Shown here piece by piece: positions 1-7,705 of a stretch of 39,284 nt of DNA (its first letter is position 1; each line of letters starts with the position of its first letter). The position numbers and the translations under genes are program-made. The notes below the pieces were generated by a model. That model was not told where the DNA came from. It saw only the letters and a list, made by a program, of their open reading frames with translations, and made no database searches. Source of the stretch: Equibacterium sp963662035 (GTDB lineage Bacteria; Bacteroidota; Bacteroidia; Bacteroidales; UBA932); NCBI GenBank assembly GCA_963662035.1, contig CAVLDO010000017.1, positions 1-39,284 of the forward strand, given 5' to 3'.

Positions 1-594
1 TCCGAGCAGTGCACGGACGTAGCTGGTATATGCGAGTGAGAGCTTCTCCAGTTCCACGGTGCTCTGCGGAGGAAGCGACCGGATCAGAGATGTGATGGCC
101 TTGCAGGCGGCATCCGGGGACACGGCCGGGATTTCGCGTATCAGCTTGATGGCGTCAAGAATCCGGAGAAGTCCTATATTGTCCTTTGTTATGGGGTTGT
201 CCTGTTTCAGAAATGTTATTCTGTACTCTCCGCGCTGCAGGGGTCTGCGATATTTGCCGGAGCCTATCATAATGGCGGATGAAATCTGGGATGTCAATCC
301 CATTTCCGCGAATGCCTGCGGTCCTGTGATATATCCGATGATTTGCCCGTCCTTCTCAAGAAAATCCTTCACTATTTCAGTACCTGCCGGTTTCATCTTC
401 CCCAGCAAGGTCTCTTTGGGCTTATAATACTTCCCCTTTGAGACTTTGCACAGCTCCCCGGAAGCCGCCATCCTGCTCAATGCTTTTGCCAATGCCGAGT
501 CATTGCCCGGGTCGAATCCGAAGTCCGAGATAGTAAACACGACTCCATCCTGGAAAGAAGCGATTTTCTGTTTTATCTGTTCTCCTATTACCAT
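1..594 (-). CDS. DUF6088 / AbiEi-like antitoxin-type regulator (3' end cut by window edge)
   Basis: Reading the minus strand from ATG at 594 gives 198 codons with no stop before the left edge, so only a few C-terminal residues are probably missing (the family is about 200 aa). Residues 1-60 look like a winged helix ending in the family-typical KGKYYKP (53-59). GYITG (87-91) and GLTSQI (99-104) are also typical of DUF6088 proteins. The family is related to AbiEi-type antitoxins, which bind their own promoter and are usually followed by an AbiEii nucleotidyltransferase toxin; any partner would lie beyond the left edge. The gene has a consensus promoter with an inverted repeat 32-59 bases upstream of its start. 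It looks less GC-rich than the following genes, which suggests acquisition by transfer. Family call is confident; antitoxin function is inferred. Confidence 0.8.
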   Translation of the reverse strand, partial: MVIGEQIKQKIASFQDGVVFTISDFGFDPGNDSALAKALSRMAASGELCKVSKGKYYKPKETLLGKMKPAGTEIVKDFLEKDGQIIGYITGPQAFAEMGLTSQISSAIMIGSGKYRRPLQRGEYRITFLKQDNPITKDNIGLLRILDAIKLIREIPAVSPDAACKAITSLIRSLPPQSTVELEKLSLAYTSYVRALLG

Positions 595-612
595 AGTTTG
601 ATTCTGATGCCA

Positions 613-644
613 CAAAGATACAAAAGTCAAGTTATTTACGCAAA
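613..644 (-). promoter_or_regulatory. Promoter of the DUF6088 gene
   Basis: On the minus strand TTTG (644-641) is followed after exactly 20 bases by TATCTTTG (620-613), a full match to the Bacteroidota -33/-7 consensus TTTG-N19..21-TAnnTTTG. The -7 element ends 18 bases before the ATG at 594. Confidence 0.75.
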
Positions 645-653
645 AAACTTGAC
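626..653. promoter_or_regulatory. Inverted repeat, candidate operator for the DUF6088 protein
   Basis: GTCAAGTT (626-633) and AACTTGAC (646-653) are perfect 8-bp inverted arms separated by 12 bases. They flank and overlap the -33 element of the gene's own promoter, so a dimeric DNA-binding protein sitting here would block transcription. AbiEi-type antitoxins are known to repress their operons through inverted repeats. Binding by this protein is inferred. Confidence 0.55.
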
Positions 654-777
654 AAATCTTTTGGCGGAACGACTAATCTTCCGGGGAAGAACCTTCACTC
701 TGAGCTACGCAGTGGCGAACGAATCCGGCCACAAGCACAACTAATCGGAATCAACAAAACAAGATGTTGCCGATATA

Positions 778-809
778 GAAAATGCGCTGCACAGTTGCAG
801 CGCATTTTC
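778..809 (-). terminator. Intrinsic terminator after amt
   Basis: GAAAATGCGCTGCA (778-791) and TGCAGCGCATTTTC (796-809) form a perfect 14-bp stem with loop CAGT. The stem lies 22 bases beyond the amt stop and ends in a T-rich arm on the minus strand. The A/T-rich base makes it potentially bidirectional. Confidence 0.8.
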
Positions 810-831
810 AATCAGTTGAGTTCTGCAGGGG

Positions 832-2070
832 TTAGTTGTAGGCCGTTTCGCCGTGCTCGTAGATGTCGAGGCCCTCTTCCTCTATGCGGGCTGGAACCCT
901 GAGACCGGCGGTCTTCTTCATCGCAATGAATATTGCGCAGCCTATTGCAAAGGCCCACACGGCCACTGTCAGCGCGCCAAGCGCCTGCACGGCCACGGTA
1001 ATCGCGGGATCGGGAGAGAACACGCCAGTGAGGATTGTGCCCAGCATACCGCCCACTCCGTGCACAGAAGCGGCACCCACAGGGTCGTCGATGTGGAGCT
1101 TCTTGTCTATGAAGTTCACCGCAAAGCATACCGCCACCGACACTATGGCTCCGATAATCGCCGCCGCCCCCACGGAGACGGTGTCACACCCCGCCGTAAT
1201 GCCCACAAGGCCCGCCAAAACGCCGTTGCACAGCATCGAGAGCGACGGCTTGCCGTCTGCTATCCAGGTGTATATCAGGGCGGCTATACCTCCCGTTGCG
1301 GCCGCCATATTGGTGGTCATTATCACGTGCGACATAGCCACCGCATTTTCATAGCCTTTCGCGGCCACCGTGGAGCCGGGGTTGAAGCCGAACCAGCCCA
1401 TCCAGAGTATGAACACTCCCAGCACCGCCAGTGTGAGGTCGTGCCCCGGAATTGCGTGGCTTTTGCCGTTCTTGTCATATTTGCCGATGCGGGGCCCCAG
1501 AATCAGCGCGCCTGCCAGAGCCAGGAATCCGCCGCAGGTGTGTACCACAGTGGAGCCTGCAAAGTCGTGGAAGCCCATATCGGCCAGCCAGCCGCCGCCC
1601 CACGACCAGTGTCCCTCGATAGGGTACACGAACGCGGAGATCAGAATCGAATAGACTATGTACATAGAGAATTTGGTGCGCTCGGCCATCGCGCCCGACA
1701 CTATAGTGGCGGCCGTGGCGCAGAACACCGTCTGGAAAAACATCGTGCACTCGGCGGGGACGTTGCTGTCGGAAGGCATTGCAAAAAAGCCCTGCCAGCC
1801 GGCGAAGGCATTTCCGGCGCCGTACATAATTCCATATCCGAACAGCCAGAAGATCAGCGTGCCCACCATAAAGTCGATGAAATTCTTCATCAGAATGTTG
1901 GCCGTGTTTTTCGAGCGGGTGAATCCCGCCTCCACAAGGGCGAATCCGGGCTGCATCCAGAAAACCAGGATAGCTCCCAGCAGCACCCACACCGTATCCA
2001 AACCGTTTACCGTTTCCGCCGGCATCTCCCGGAGAATCTCCAGCGGCATTGCATATAGATAACTTGTCAT
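832..2070 (-). CDS. amt: Ammonium transporter Amt
   Basis: The 412-aa integral membrane channel moves ammonium/ammonia across the inner membrane. It has about eleven hydrophobic segments, the first near residues 27-46 (VWVLLGAILVFWMQPGFALVE). The two pore histidines are present at about H177 (STVVHTCGG) and H337 (ASVHGVGG, inside the family signature DPVGAASVHG), as are the usual periplasmic aromatic segment and GFNPGS. The gene follows the PII gene by 27 bases on the same strand, the classic glnK-amt arrangement in which PII plugs the channel when nitrogen is plentiful. The N-terminus is a short, weakly hydrophobic stretch, not a clear signal peptide. A perfect hairpin terminator follows. 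Family assignment is certain. Confidence 0.97.
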   Translation of the reverse strand: MTSYLYAMPLEILREMPAETVNGLDTVWVLLGAILVFWMQPGFALVEAGFTRSKNTANILMKNFIDFMVGTLIFWLFGYGIMYGAGNAFAGWQGFFAMPSDSNVPAECTMFFQTVFCATAATIVSGAMAERTKFSMYIVYSILISAFVYPIEGHWSWGGGWLADMGFHDFAGSTVVHTCGGFLALAGALILGPRIGKYDKNGKSHAIPGHDLTLAVLGVFILWMGWFGFNPGSTVAAKGYENAVAMSHVIMTTNMAAATGGIAALIYTWIADGKPSLSMLCNGVLAGLVGITAGCDTVSVGAAAIIGAIVSVAVCFAVNFIDKKLHIDDPVGAASVHGVGGMLGTILTGVFSPDPAITVAVQALGALTVAVWAFAIGCAIFIAMKKTAGLRVPARIEEEGLDIYEHGETAYN

Positions 2071-2097
2071 AACCTTTCTTTTTTGTAGTTTATCCTA

Positions 2098-2445
2098 TTA
2101 TTTCCTGTCCCTGATCACTATGTCGCCGCTCTCGCCCGTGCGGATGCTGTAGCAGTTCTCCACCGGGCTCACGAATATGCGTCCGTCGCCGATTTCTCCA
2201 GTATGGGCCGCCTGGAGTATCACCTGCACGGTCTGTTCCACCAGATGGTCGCGCAGCACAATGGAGATGTGCACTCGCTCGATATTGTCGGTGCTGTACA
2301 CCACCCCCCGGTAAATCCTCTCCTGTCGGGACTGTCCTATCCCCTTGACGTCGGTGTACTCGAACCAGTTGATGTCGGCGGCCATCAATGCCTCCTTGAC
2401 CTCTTCAAACTTGGTTTTTCTGATGATTGCTTCGATTTTTTTCAT
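2098..2445 (-). CDS. glnB: Nitrogen regulatory protein PII
   Basis: This 115-aa cytoplasmic signalling protein senses 2-oxoglutarate and ATP/ADP and controls its partner transporter. It starts MKKIEAIIRKTKFEEVKEAL, close to the E. coli GlnB start. It has the C-terminal PII signature TGEIGDGRIFVSPVE and the RTGE motif. The T-loop (about residues 36-54) reads GIGQSRQERIYRGVVY, one residue shorter than E. coli GlnB. The tyrosine matching the uridylylated Tyr51 is present as Tyr50. It is the first gene of the pair with amt, so it is probably a GlnK-type, Amt-directed paralogue; the name glnB is used for the family. A -7 element TAGCTTTG lies 25 bases upstream of the ATG. Confidence 0.96.
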   Translation of the reverse strand: MKKIEAIIRKTKFEEVKEALMAADINWFEYTDVKGIGQSRQERIYRGVVYSTDNIERVHISIVLRDHLVEQTVQVILQAAHTGEIGDGRIFVSPVENCYSIRTGESGDIVIRDRK

Positions 2446-2470
2446 AAGCGTATTATTTGTGTTGACGGGG

Positions 2471-2478
2471 CAAAGCTA
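2471..2478 (-). promoter_or_regulatory. -7 element of the glnB-amt promoter
   Basis: The minus-strand sequence TAGCTTTG matches TAnnTTTG and ends 25 bases before the glnB ATG. No consensus -33 TTTG is seen at the right distance, which fits an activator-dependent promoter (inference). Confidence 0.55.
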
Positions 2479-2492
2479 TGCATCATTCGCCC

Positions 2493-2521
2493 CAATTCAT
2501 ACCGTTGCTATGCAATTCATA
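2493..2521. promoter_or_regulatory. 20-bp-spaced direct repeat upstream of glnB
   Basis: CAATTCATA occurs at 2493-2501 and again at 2513-2521, exactly 20 bases (about two helical turns) apart. The repeats cover the -33 region of the glnB-amt promoter and its immediate upstream side. They could be paired sites for a nitrogen regulator, or serve the divergent esterase gene. The regulator is unknown. Confidence 0.4.
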
Positions 2522-2632
2522 TCCAGATAAATCCGATTACAAACAAACCGGATGTCAAACGCCGCAAACAGATGAATTATGCAAAACAGAGGCGCCCTTG
2601 CGCTTTCAAATCCGAACCGGAGAATAATTTGC

Positions 2633-2640
2633 TATATTTA
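2633..2640 (+). promoter_or_regulatory. -7-like element of the sialate esterase gene
   Basis: TATATTTA matches seven of eight positions of TAnnTTTG and ends 25 bases before the ATG at 2666. It lies downstream of the earlier in-frame start at 2579, which argues for the later start. Confidence 0.4.
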
Positions 2641-2665
2641 TCCCTGCTTTAACAAAAAACCGACT

Positions 2666-4111
2666 ATGGATAAAAAGATTGCTGCGGCATTATGTTCCGC
2701 ATTTCTGATGACCTTCTGCGCCCCCTCTTTTGCAAAAATAGTTCTGCCGGAGCAGCTGGGCGACTTCTGCGTGCTCCAGCAGCAGACAGAAGCCAACCTC
2801 TGGGGTGAGGCGGCCGCCGGCGGCACCGTCACCGTAAAAACCTCGTGGAGCAAAGACAAATACACCTGCAAGGCAGATCAGAACGGCCGTTGGAAGCTGT
2901 CTGTAAAGACCCCGGCAGGCAGCTTCGAGCCGCAGACCGTCACAATTTCCGACCGCGACGGAGCGGTGATCCTCAAGAATGTCCTCATAGGCGAAGTGTG
3001 GCTCGCCGGCGGACAGTCAAATATGGAGATGCCCCTCACAGGGTTCCAGAACTGCCCGCTGGAGGGGTCATCGGAGGCCATTCTCACCGCAGGCGACTGG
3101 CGCGGCAGGGTGCGCTGCGTGGTCATAGACAACACCGGGGCGACCACCCCCGAAGAATATGTCACCGGCCGCTGGGCGGAGACGAGTCCCATTACCGCAC
3201 GGGGATACACTGCCGTCGGCTGGTTCTTTGCTCAGGGGCTCTGCTCTGCGCTGAATGTCCCCGTAGGCATCATCGAATGCGACTGGGGCGGGAGCGCCGT
3301 GGAGGGCTGGCTGCCCCGGGAAATCACAGACACCTACCCCGAGAACACCCTCCCCTGTGGCAGGCACGAGCCTTTCCGCGATCCTGAAGGATGGTACAAC
3401 TGCACCTCCAACTATGTTATGTACAACGGAATGCTCCACCCCATATCCAAATACACCGTCAAGGGCTTCATCTGGTATCAGGGCGAGACCAACTTCTGGC
3501 TCTACAGGCACTATCCGGAGCGCCTTGCCACAATGGTGAAGGTGTGGCGCGATCTCTGGGGCGAGGGGGAGCTCCCCTTCTATCAAGTGGAACTCGCACC
3601 ATATATGCGCGGCGGAGATGACACAATGAACGCCAGGATGCGCGAGGCCCAGCACAAGGCGGCACGCGAAATCCCATCCTGCGGCATAGTCACCACCAAC
3701 GACCTCGCCCTGCCATACGAAGGGGACCAGATTCACCCCTGCCGCAAAAAGGAGATCGGACAGCGGCTGGCCCTGCTGGCGCTCAACCGCACATATTCGA
3801 TGAAAGAGATCGGGTATCAGGGACCCGTTTACAAGGACATAACCATTGACGCAGATCGTCTGACGGTGAATTTTGTAAACCCTGAATTCGGCCTGAGCCC
3901 CTGGCACGACATCCGTGGCTTTGAAATCGCAGGCGACGACCGCGTGTTCCACCCAGCCAAGGCGGAGCGCGAGGGGCTGGGCGTGGTGCTCACCAGCGAG
4001 GCTGTCCCCGCCCCTGTGGCGGTGCGCTACTGCTTCAGGGACTTTCTGATAGGCAACCTCACCGGCGAGATGGGGCTGCCCGCCGCCCCTTTCCGCTCCG
4101 ACGACTGGTAG
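2666..4111 (+). CDS. Secreted sialate O-acetylesterase-like SGNH hydrolase
   Basis: The 481-aa product belongs to the sialate O-acetylesterase (SASA) family, which removes O-acetyl groups from sialic acids or other sugars. ATG 2666 is chosen because it begins a clear signal peptide (residues 1-23, ending APSFA) and lies just after a promoter-like element; the frame is open up to 2579 but those 29 residues look non-coding. A beta-sandwich-like N-terminal part (about 25-108) precedes the SGNH core: GGQSNMEM with nucleophile Ser118, the YQGETN block (271-276), and the catalytic pair Asp354/His357 in GDQIHP. It is likely periplasmic. It stands alone, convergent with korB, with a terminator between, so the context gives no substrate. 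Sialate preference is family knowledge; the true substrate may be another acetylated glycan. Confidence 0.88.
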   Translation: MDKKIAAALCSAFLMTFCAPSFAKIVLPEQLGDFCVLQQQTEANLWGEAAAGGTVTVKTSWSKDKYTCKADQNGRWKLSVKTPAGSFEPQTVTISDRDGAVILKNVLIGEVWLAGGQSNMEMPLTGFQNCPLEGSSEAILTAGDWRGRVRCVVIDNTGATTPEEYVTGRWAETSPITARGYTAVGWFFAQGLCSALNVPVGIIECDWGGSAVEGWLPREITDTYPENTLPCGRHEPFRDPEGWYNCTSNYVMYNGMLHPISKYTVKGFIWYQGETNFWLYRHYPERLATMVKVWRDLWGEGELPFYQVELAPYMRGGDDTMNARMREAQHKAAREIPSCGIVTTNDLALPYEGDQIHPCRKKEIGQRLALLALNRTYSMKEIGYQGPVYKDITIDADRLTVNFVNPEFGLSPWHDIRGFEIAGDDRVFHPAKAEREGLGVVLTSEAVPAPVAVRYCFRDFLIGNLTGEMGLPAAPFRSDDW

Positions 4112-4134
4112 AAGCCCGCTGCGGCGGATAACAG

Positions 4135-4163
4135 AAGAAGCCCGCCGTGGCGGCGGGCTTCTT
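4135..4163. terminator. Bidirectional terminator between the esterase gene and korB
   Basis: AAGAAGCCCGCC (4135-4146) pairs perfectly with GGCGGGCTTCTT (4152-4163), a 12-bp stem with loop GTGGC. It sits between two convergent genes (stops at 4111 and 4189) and can serve both. Confidence 0.8.
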
Positions 4164-4188
4164 AATGTTTGCACCGGGAGCGTGTCAG

Positions 4189-5202
4189 CTACTTTACCTC
4201 CCAGGTGGATCCGCTGTGCAGCAGTTCGTCCACGCTGTGGATTTTGGCGGATGATGAGACCTGCTGCAGCTGCTTCTCCACATTCTCGTCGTAGGTGGAG
4301 TCGGATACGTTGCGGATTACGCCCAGAGCCACCGGCAAATCGCCCTTCATATCGATGAGCATACTGTGGATAAAGGTGTTGCGGGTGTCGGCGTGGTGCA
4401 CCAGGATATCGTCCATAGTGTATCCGTCCTCTCCGATTTTAACCGCCTTCAATTCGCCGTTTTCCAGCACGATGCCCTTGTCGTTACTTGCGCCGAAAAG
4501 CATCTTCTCGCCGTCGCGCAGAATGATGGTGCGGTCTGCACGGGTCTCCCTGGCGGAGATTTCGGCGTGCGCGCCGTCATTGAATATCACGCAGTTGGTG
4601 AGCATCTCACATATGGACGCCCCCTTGTGCAGGGCCGCCGCCAGAAATATCTCCTGATTGGTCTTGATATCCACGTCCAGACCGCGGGCGAAGAAGGTGC
4701 CGCGCGCCCCTATCACAAGCTGCCCCGGGGTGAACGGATTTTCTACCGTGCCGTAGGGGGATGTCTTGGTAACGGCTCCGAACTTGGAAGTGGGGCTGTA
4801 CTGCCCCTTGGTCAGGCCGTAAATCTGGTTGTTGAACAGGACAATGTTCAGATCCACATTCCTGCGGATGGCGTGGATAAAGTGGTTGCCGCCGATTGCC
4901 AGCGCATCTCCGTCGCCGCAGGCCTGCCATACGCAGAGGTCGGGACGGGCCACCTTGAGCCCCGTGGAAAGGGCCGTGGCGCGACCGTGGATGCCGTGGA
5001 AGCCGAAGGTGTCCATATAATAAGGCAGGCGCGAAGAGCAGCCGATGCCCGACACCACCACGAATTTTTCCTTGTCTTTGCCCAGAGCTTCGCTGACCTG
5101 CGGCAGAGCGCGCTGCAACGCCGCCAAAACTGCGTGGTCGCCGCAGCCGGGGCACCAGCGAACTTCCTGATTGCTCTTGAAATCTTGTGCTGTATATTTC
5201 AT
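4189..5202 (-). CDS. korB: 2-oxoacid:ferredoxin oxidoreductase, beta subunit (2-oxoglutarate type)
   Basis: The 337-aa thiamine-diphosphate subunit works with KorA in coenzyme A- and ferredoxin-dependent oxidation (or reductive synthesis) of a 2-oxoacid, usually 2-oxoglutarate. ATG 5202 is chosen over upstream starts because AAGGAGG lies just before it and MKYTAQDFKSNQEVRWCPGC is the normal N-terminus. Cluster cysteines are seen at C17 and C20 (WCPGCGDH) and in GIGCSS. The thiamine site reads GDGDALAIGGNH followed by VLFNNQIYGLTKGQ. It begins 13 bases after the korA stop, so the two are one transcription unit. The exact 2-oxoacid cannot be fixed from sequence alone; 2-oxoglutarate is the usual call for this type in Bacteroidales. 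Confidence 0.93.
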   Translation of the reverse strand: MKYTAQDFKSNQEVRWCPGCGDHAVLAALQRALPQVSEALGKDKEKFVVVSGIGCSSRLPYYMDTFGFHGIHGRATALSTGLKVARPDLCVWQACGDGDALAIGGNHFIHAIRRNVDLNIVLFNNQIYGLTKGQYSPTSKFGAVTKTSPYGTVENPFTPGQLVIGARGTFFARGLDVDIKTNQEIFLAAALHKGASICEMLTNCVIFNDGAHAEISARETRADRTIILRDGEKMLFGASNDKGIVLENGELKAVKIGEDGYTMDDILVHHADTRNTFIHSMLIDMKGDLPVALGVIRNVSDSTYDENVEKQLQQVSSSAKIHSVDELLHSGSTWEVK

Positions 5203-5215
5203 TGTTTTGCCCTCC

Positions 5216-7051
5216 TTATAAAACGTTTTTAGCTGCGTCCACAATCTCCTTCACGATGAAGGGCTGACCCTGGACCTTGTTGTACTGCAGGTAGCTGAAC
5301 TGCGGCAGACGTGCGCGCAGATAATCGGCAAACTGGCCCGAGTTGAGCTCGCACACCATAATCTTCTTGAAGCGGCCAAACACACGGGCGGTGTTGCTGG
5401 GCAGCGGGTTGATGTAGTCGAAATGTGCCAGCGACACGCTCAGCCCCTCTGCCATAAGCTCTTTGACTGCGGTGTAGAGGTGGCCGAAGGTTCCGCCCCA
5501 GCCCACTATCAGAAGCTCTCCCTCCGCCGCGCCGATAACCTCCTGCTCGGGGATGAAATCGGCCACTGCAGCCACTTTGGCAGCACGCTGCGCCACCATA
5601 TAGGCGTGATTGTCGGGGTCGCTGGAGATTGTGCCGGCGGGATTCTTCTCCAAACCGCCCACACGGTGCTCCAGTCCCGCCTTGCCGGGGATGGCCCAGC
5701 CGCGCACTTTGGTCTTGGCATCGCGCTCGAACGGCTTGAAAGCCCCTTGGCAAGAGTCCAGAATCGGGGGTTTGATGGCGGGGTAGTCGCTCATAGAGGG
5801 GATTCTCCACGGCTCGCTGCCGTTGCCCAGAAAACCCTCTGTCATCAGTATCACGGGCATCATATGCTCCAGGGCCAGCTTGGCCGCGTTGAATGCGGCA
5901 TTGAAGCAGTCGGCGGGAGAGTGCGCCGCCACAATGCAGATGGGGCACTCTCCGTTGCGTCCGTAGAGCGCCTGCGCCAGGTCGCTCTGCTCTGTCTTGG
6001 TGGGGATGCCGGTGGAGGGGCCGCTGCGCTGCACATCCACAATCACCAGCGGCAGCTCGGTAATCATAGCCAGCCCCATCGCCTCGCTCTTGAGGCTCAG
6101 GCCGGGGCCTGAAGTGGTGGTCACCGCCAGGGCTCCGCCGTATGCCGCGCCGATGGCGGTGCAGATGCCGGCAATCTCGTCCTCCGCCTGCATTGTCTTT
6201 ACATTGAGACTCTTGTATATTGCAAGCTCCTCCAAAATGGCGGTGGCGGGAGTTATGGGGTAAGAACCGCAGAACAGCTGCAGAGAGCTCTTCTCGGCAG
6301 CCGCCATCAGACCCCAGGCCACTGCCTGGTTGCCGTTGATGTTGCGGTAGGTACCTTTGGGCAGATCCGCCGGAGCGATGGTGTAGGTGTTGGCGATAGC
6401 CTGTATGTTGGCCGCATAGTTGAAGCCGTCGAAGAGAACCTTCTTGTTGGGCTCCACCAGATGGGGTTTCTTCTTGCCGAACTTCTTTTCCAGATAGGCG
6501 TAAGTGTACTCCAAAGGACGGTTGAACAGATAGAAGCACATTCCCAAAGTGAACATGTTCTTGGAGCGCAGGATCGATTTGGCATCAAGCCCGCTATCCG
6601 CAAGGCTCTCCTTGGTGAGGGTGGTGATGGGGGCCCAGATGATGTTGCGGTCCTCGATTCTCAGCTCTTTTACCGGGTCGTCGGTCGCAAAACCTGCCTT
6701 CTTGAGCCCGGCCTCGTTGAATGCGTCCACATCCACAATCACGGTGGCAGTGCTCTTGGCCCACTTGGCGTTGGCCTTGAGGGCGGCGGGGTTCATCGCC
6801 ACCAGCACATCGCAGAAGTCGCCGGGAGTGTTGACCCCCTCGCTGCCCACGTGCACCTGGAAGCCGGAAACGCCCGAAACCGTCCCCTGAGGGGCGCGAA
6901 TTTCTGCCGGATAATCGGGAAATGTTGCAATCTCGTTGCCACAAAGCGCGGAAGCATCGGCAAACAAAGTGCCGGTGAGCTGCATCCCGTCGCCGGAATC
7001 TCCCGCAAATCTTATAACAACATCCTTTGTGTCAATTACTTTGTGATTCAT
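5216..7051 (-). CDS. korA: 2-oxoacid:ferredoxin oxidoreductase, fused gamma-alpha subunit
   Basis: The 611-aa partner of KorB. The N-terminal third is the gamma domain (GDSGDGMQLTG near residues 17-27, then FPDYPAEIRAPQGT). The middle and C-terminal parts are the pyrimidine-binding alpha domain with the signature FCGSYPITPATAILEELA and an ATTTSGPGLSL-type segment. This gamma-alpha fusion with a separate beta subunit is the standard KorAB layout. The complex is cytoplasmic and hands electrons to ferredoxin, linking carbon flow to anaerobic redox balance. The gene is 83 bases downstream of the ompH operon on the same strand, separated by a probable hairpin terminator. No consensus promoter was found in front of it. 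Confidence 0.94.
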   Translation of the reverse strand: MNHKVIDTKDVVIRFAGDSGDGMQLTGTLFADASALCGNEIATFPDYPAEIRAPQGTVSGVSGFQVHVGSEGVNTPGDFCDVLVAMNPAALKANAKWAKSTATVIVDVDAFNEAGLKKAGFATDDPVKELRIEDRNIIWAPITTLTKESLADSGLDAKSILRSKNMFTLGMCFYLFNRPLEYTYAYLEKKFGKKKPHLVEPNKKVLFDGFNYAANIQAIANTYTIAPADLPKGTYRNINGNQAVAWGLMAAAEKSSLQLFCGSYPITPATAILEELAIYKSLNVKTMQAEDEIAGICTAIGAAYGGALAVTTTSGPGLSLKSEAMGLAMITELPLVIVDVQRSGPSTGIPTKTEQSDLAQALYGRNGECPICIVAAHSPADCFNAAFNAAKLALEHMMPVILMTEGFLGNGSEPWRIPSMSDYPAIKPPILDSCQGAFKPFERDAKTKVRGWAIPGKAGLEHRVGGLEKNPAGTISSDPDNHAYMVAQRAAKVAAVADFIPEQEVIGAAEGELLIVGWGGTFGHLYTAVKELMAEGLSVSLAHFDYINPLPSNTARVFGRFKKIMVCELNSGQFADYLRARLPQFSYLQYNKVQGQPFIVKEIVDAAKNVL

Positions 7052-7078
7052 TTTTTAGGTATGTCTAAAAACGGCAAA

Positions 7079-7105
7079 TGAGGGCGCCGGAATCCCGGCC
7101 CCTCA
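7079..7105 (-). terminator. Probable terminator of the bamA-ompH operon
   Basis: TGAGGGCGCCGG (7079-7090) and CCGGCCCCTCA (7095-7105) form an imperfect GC-rich hairpin with loop AATC. On the minus strand it is followed by a T-rich stretch ending TTTTTA. It lies 29 bases beyond the ompH stop. Confidence 0.5.
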
Positions 7106-7134
7106 CCTGTCTGGTTATATGCCTATGTTTCAAT

Positions 7135-7674
7135 TTATTGGAGTTGCGAAGGTGCAACCTTCTCTGCAGGTACTCCCATAGCGGCTTTTGCAAGGGGAAG
7201 AAGATCCACGCTCTGGCTCTCGTTGTAATATGCCAGCGGATTGGTGGAAGTCTCAAAGACAAACGAGAGACCTTTCTCTTTGGCTATCTTGGCCACAGCA
7301 TTCTTCGCGCTCTCGAAAATGGGGGCGAACAGGCTCTGCTGCAGCTGGCTCATCTCCTGCTGCGCGGTCTGCTGGAACTGCTGTATGCGCTGCTGCATCT
7401 CCACCAGCTCGGTCTCCTTGGACTCGCGTATGGCCGCCGTCCAAGTCGCGCTCTTCTGCTGATAGGTGTTCAGCTTGTTGTTGTATTCGGTCTGCATTGT
7501 CTCCATCTCGTCCACAAGTTCCTTCTCGTATGCCTGCAGCTTGACCCGTGCCGAGTCTGCCTCTGCGGTGAGCATTACAAGTTCGTTGGTGTTGATGTGG
7601 CCGAATTTTACATTCTGCGCAGATGCTGTGATTGCCAGAAATGCCACCAGAATGAGTGTTGCGAATCTCTTCAT
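7135..7674 (-). CDS. OmpH/Skp-family periplasmic chaperone (second of pair)
   Basis: The 179-aa secreted protein has a signal peptide (residues 1-19, cleavage after ASA). A long, charged, glutamine-rich helical region (about 45-125) matches the coiled-coil tentacles of Skp. The end, around KGLSFVFETSTNPLAYYN, matches the usual OmpH C-terminal strand region. Skp-type chaperones carry unfolded outer-membrane proteins through the periplasm to the Bam complex. It follows the other ompH gene by 31 bases in the bamA operon, which supports that role. It is the last gene of the operon, with a probable hairpin terminator behind it. Confidence 0.9.
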   Translation of the reverse strand: MKRFATLILVAFLAITASAQNVKFGHINTNELVMLTAEADSARVKLQAYEKELVDEMETMQTEYNNKLNTYQQKSATWTAAIRESKETELVEMQQRIQQFQQTAQQEMSQLQQSLFAPIFESAKNAVAKIAKEKGLSFVFETSTNPLAYYNESQSVDLLPLAKAAMGVPAEKVAPSQLQ

Positions 7675-7705
7675 TTGTCAGTTTCAGTTATATTATTATT
7701 TGTCT

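Larger units (their letters stand above)
595..831. other. Intergenic region between the DUF6088 gene and amt
   Basis: It holds the promoter/operator (613-653) and a terminator hairpin (778-809). Between them (654-777) I see no gene; only a short open frame without start context or recognisable similarity is present. Confidence 0.6.

Noticed and set aside
59..427. Plus-strand frame at the left edge
   Set aside because: It is antisense to the DUF6088 gene, which has family motifs, a promoter and an operator.
853..2058. 400-codon plus-strand frame over amt
   Set aside because: It is the antisense shadow of amt, with His/Arg-rich low-quality translation. Amt is unmistakable on the other strand.
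2579..2665. Upstream start for the sialate esterase
   Set aside because: It would place 29 residues before a clean signal peptide and begin upstream of the promoter-like element.
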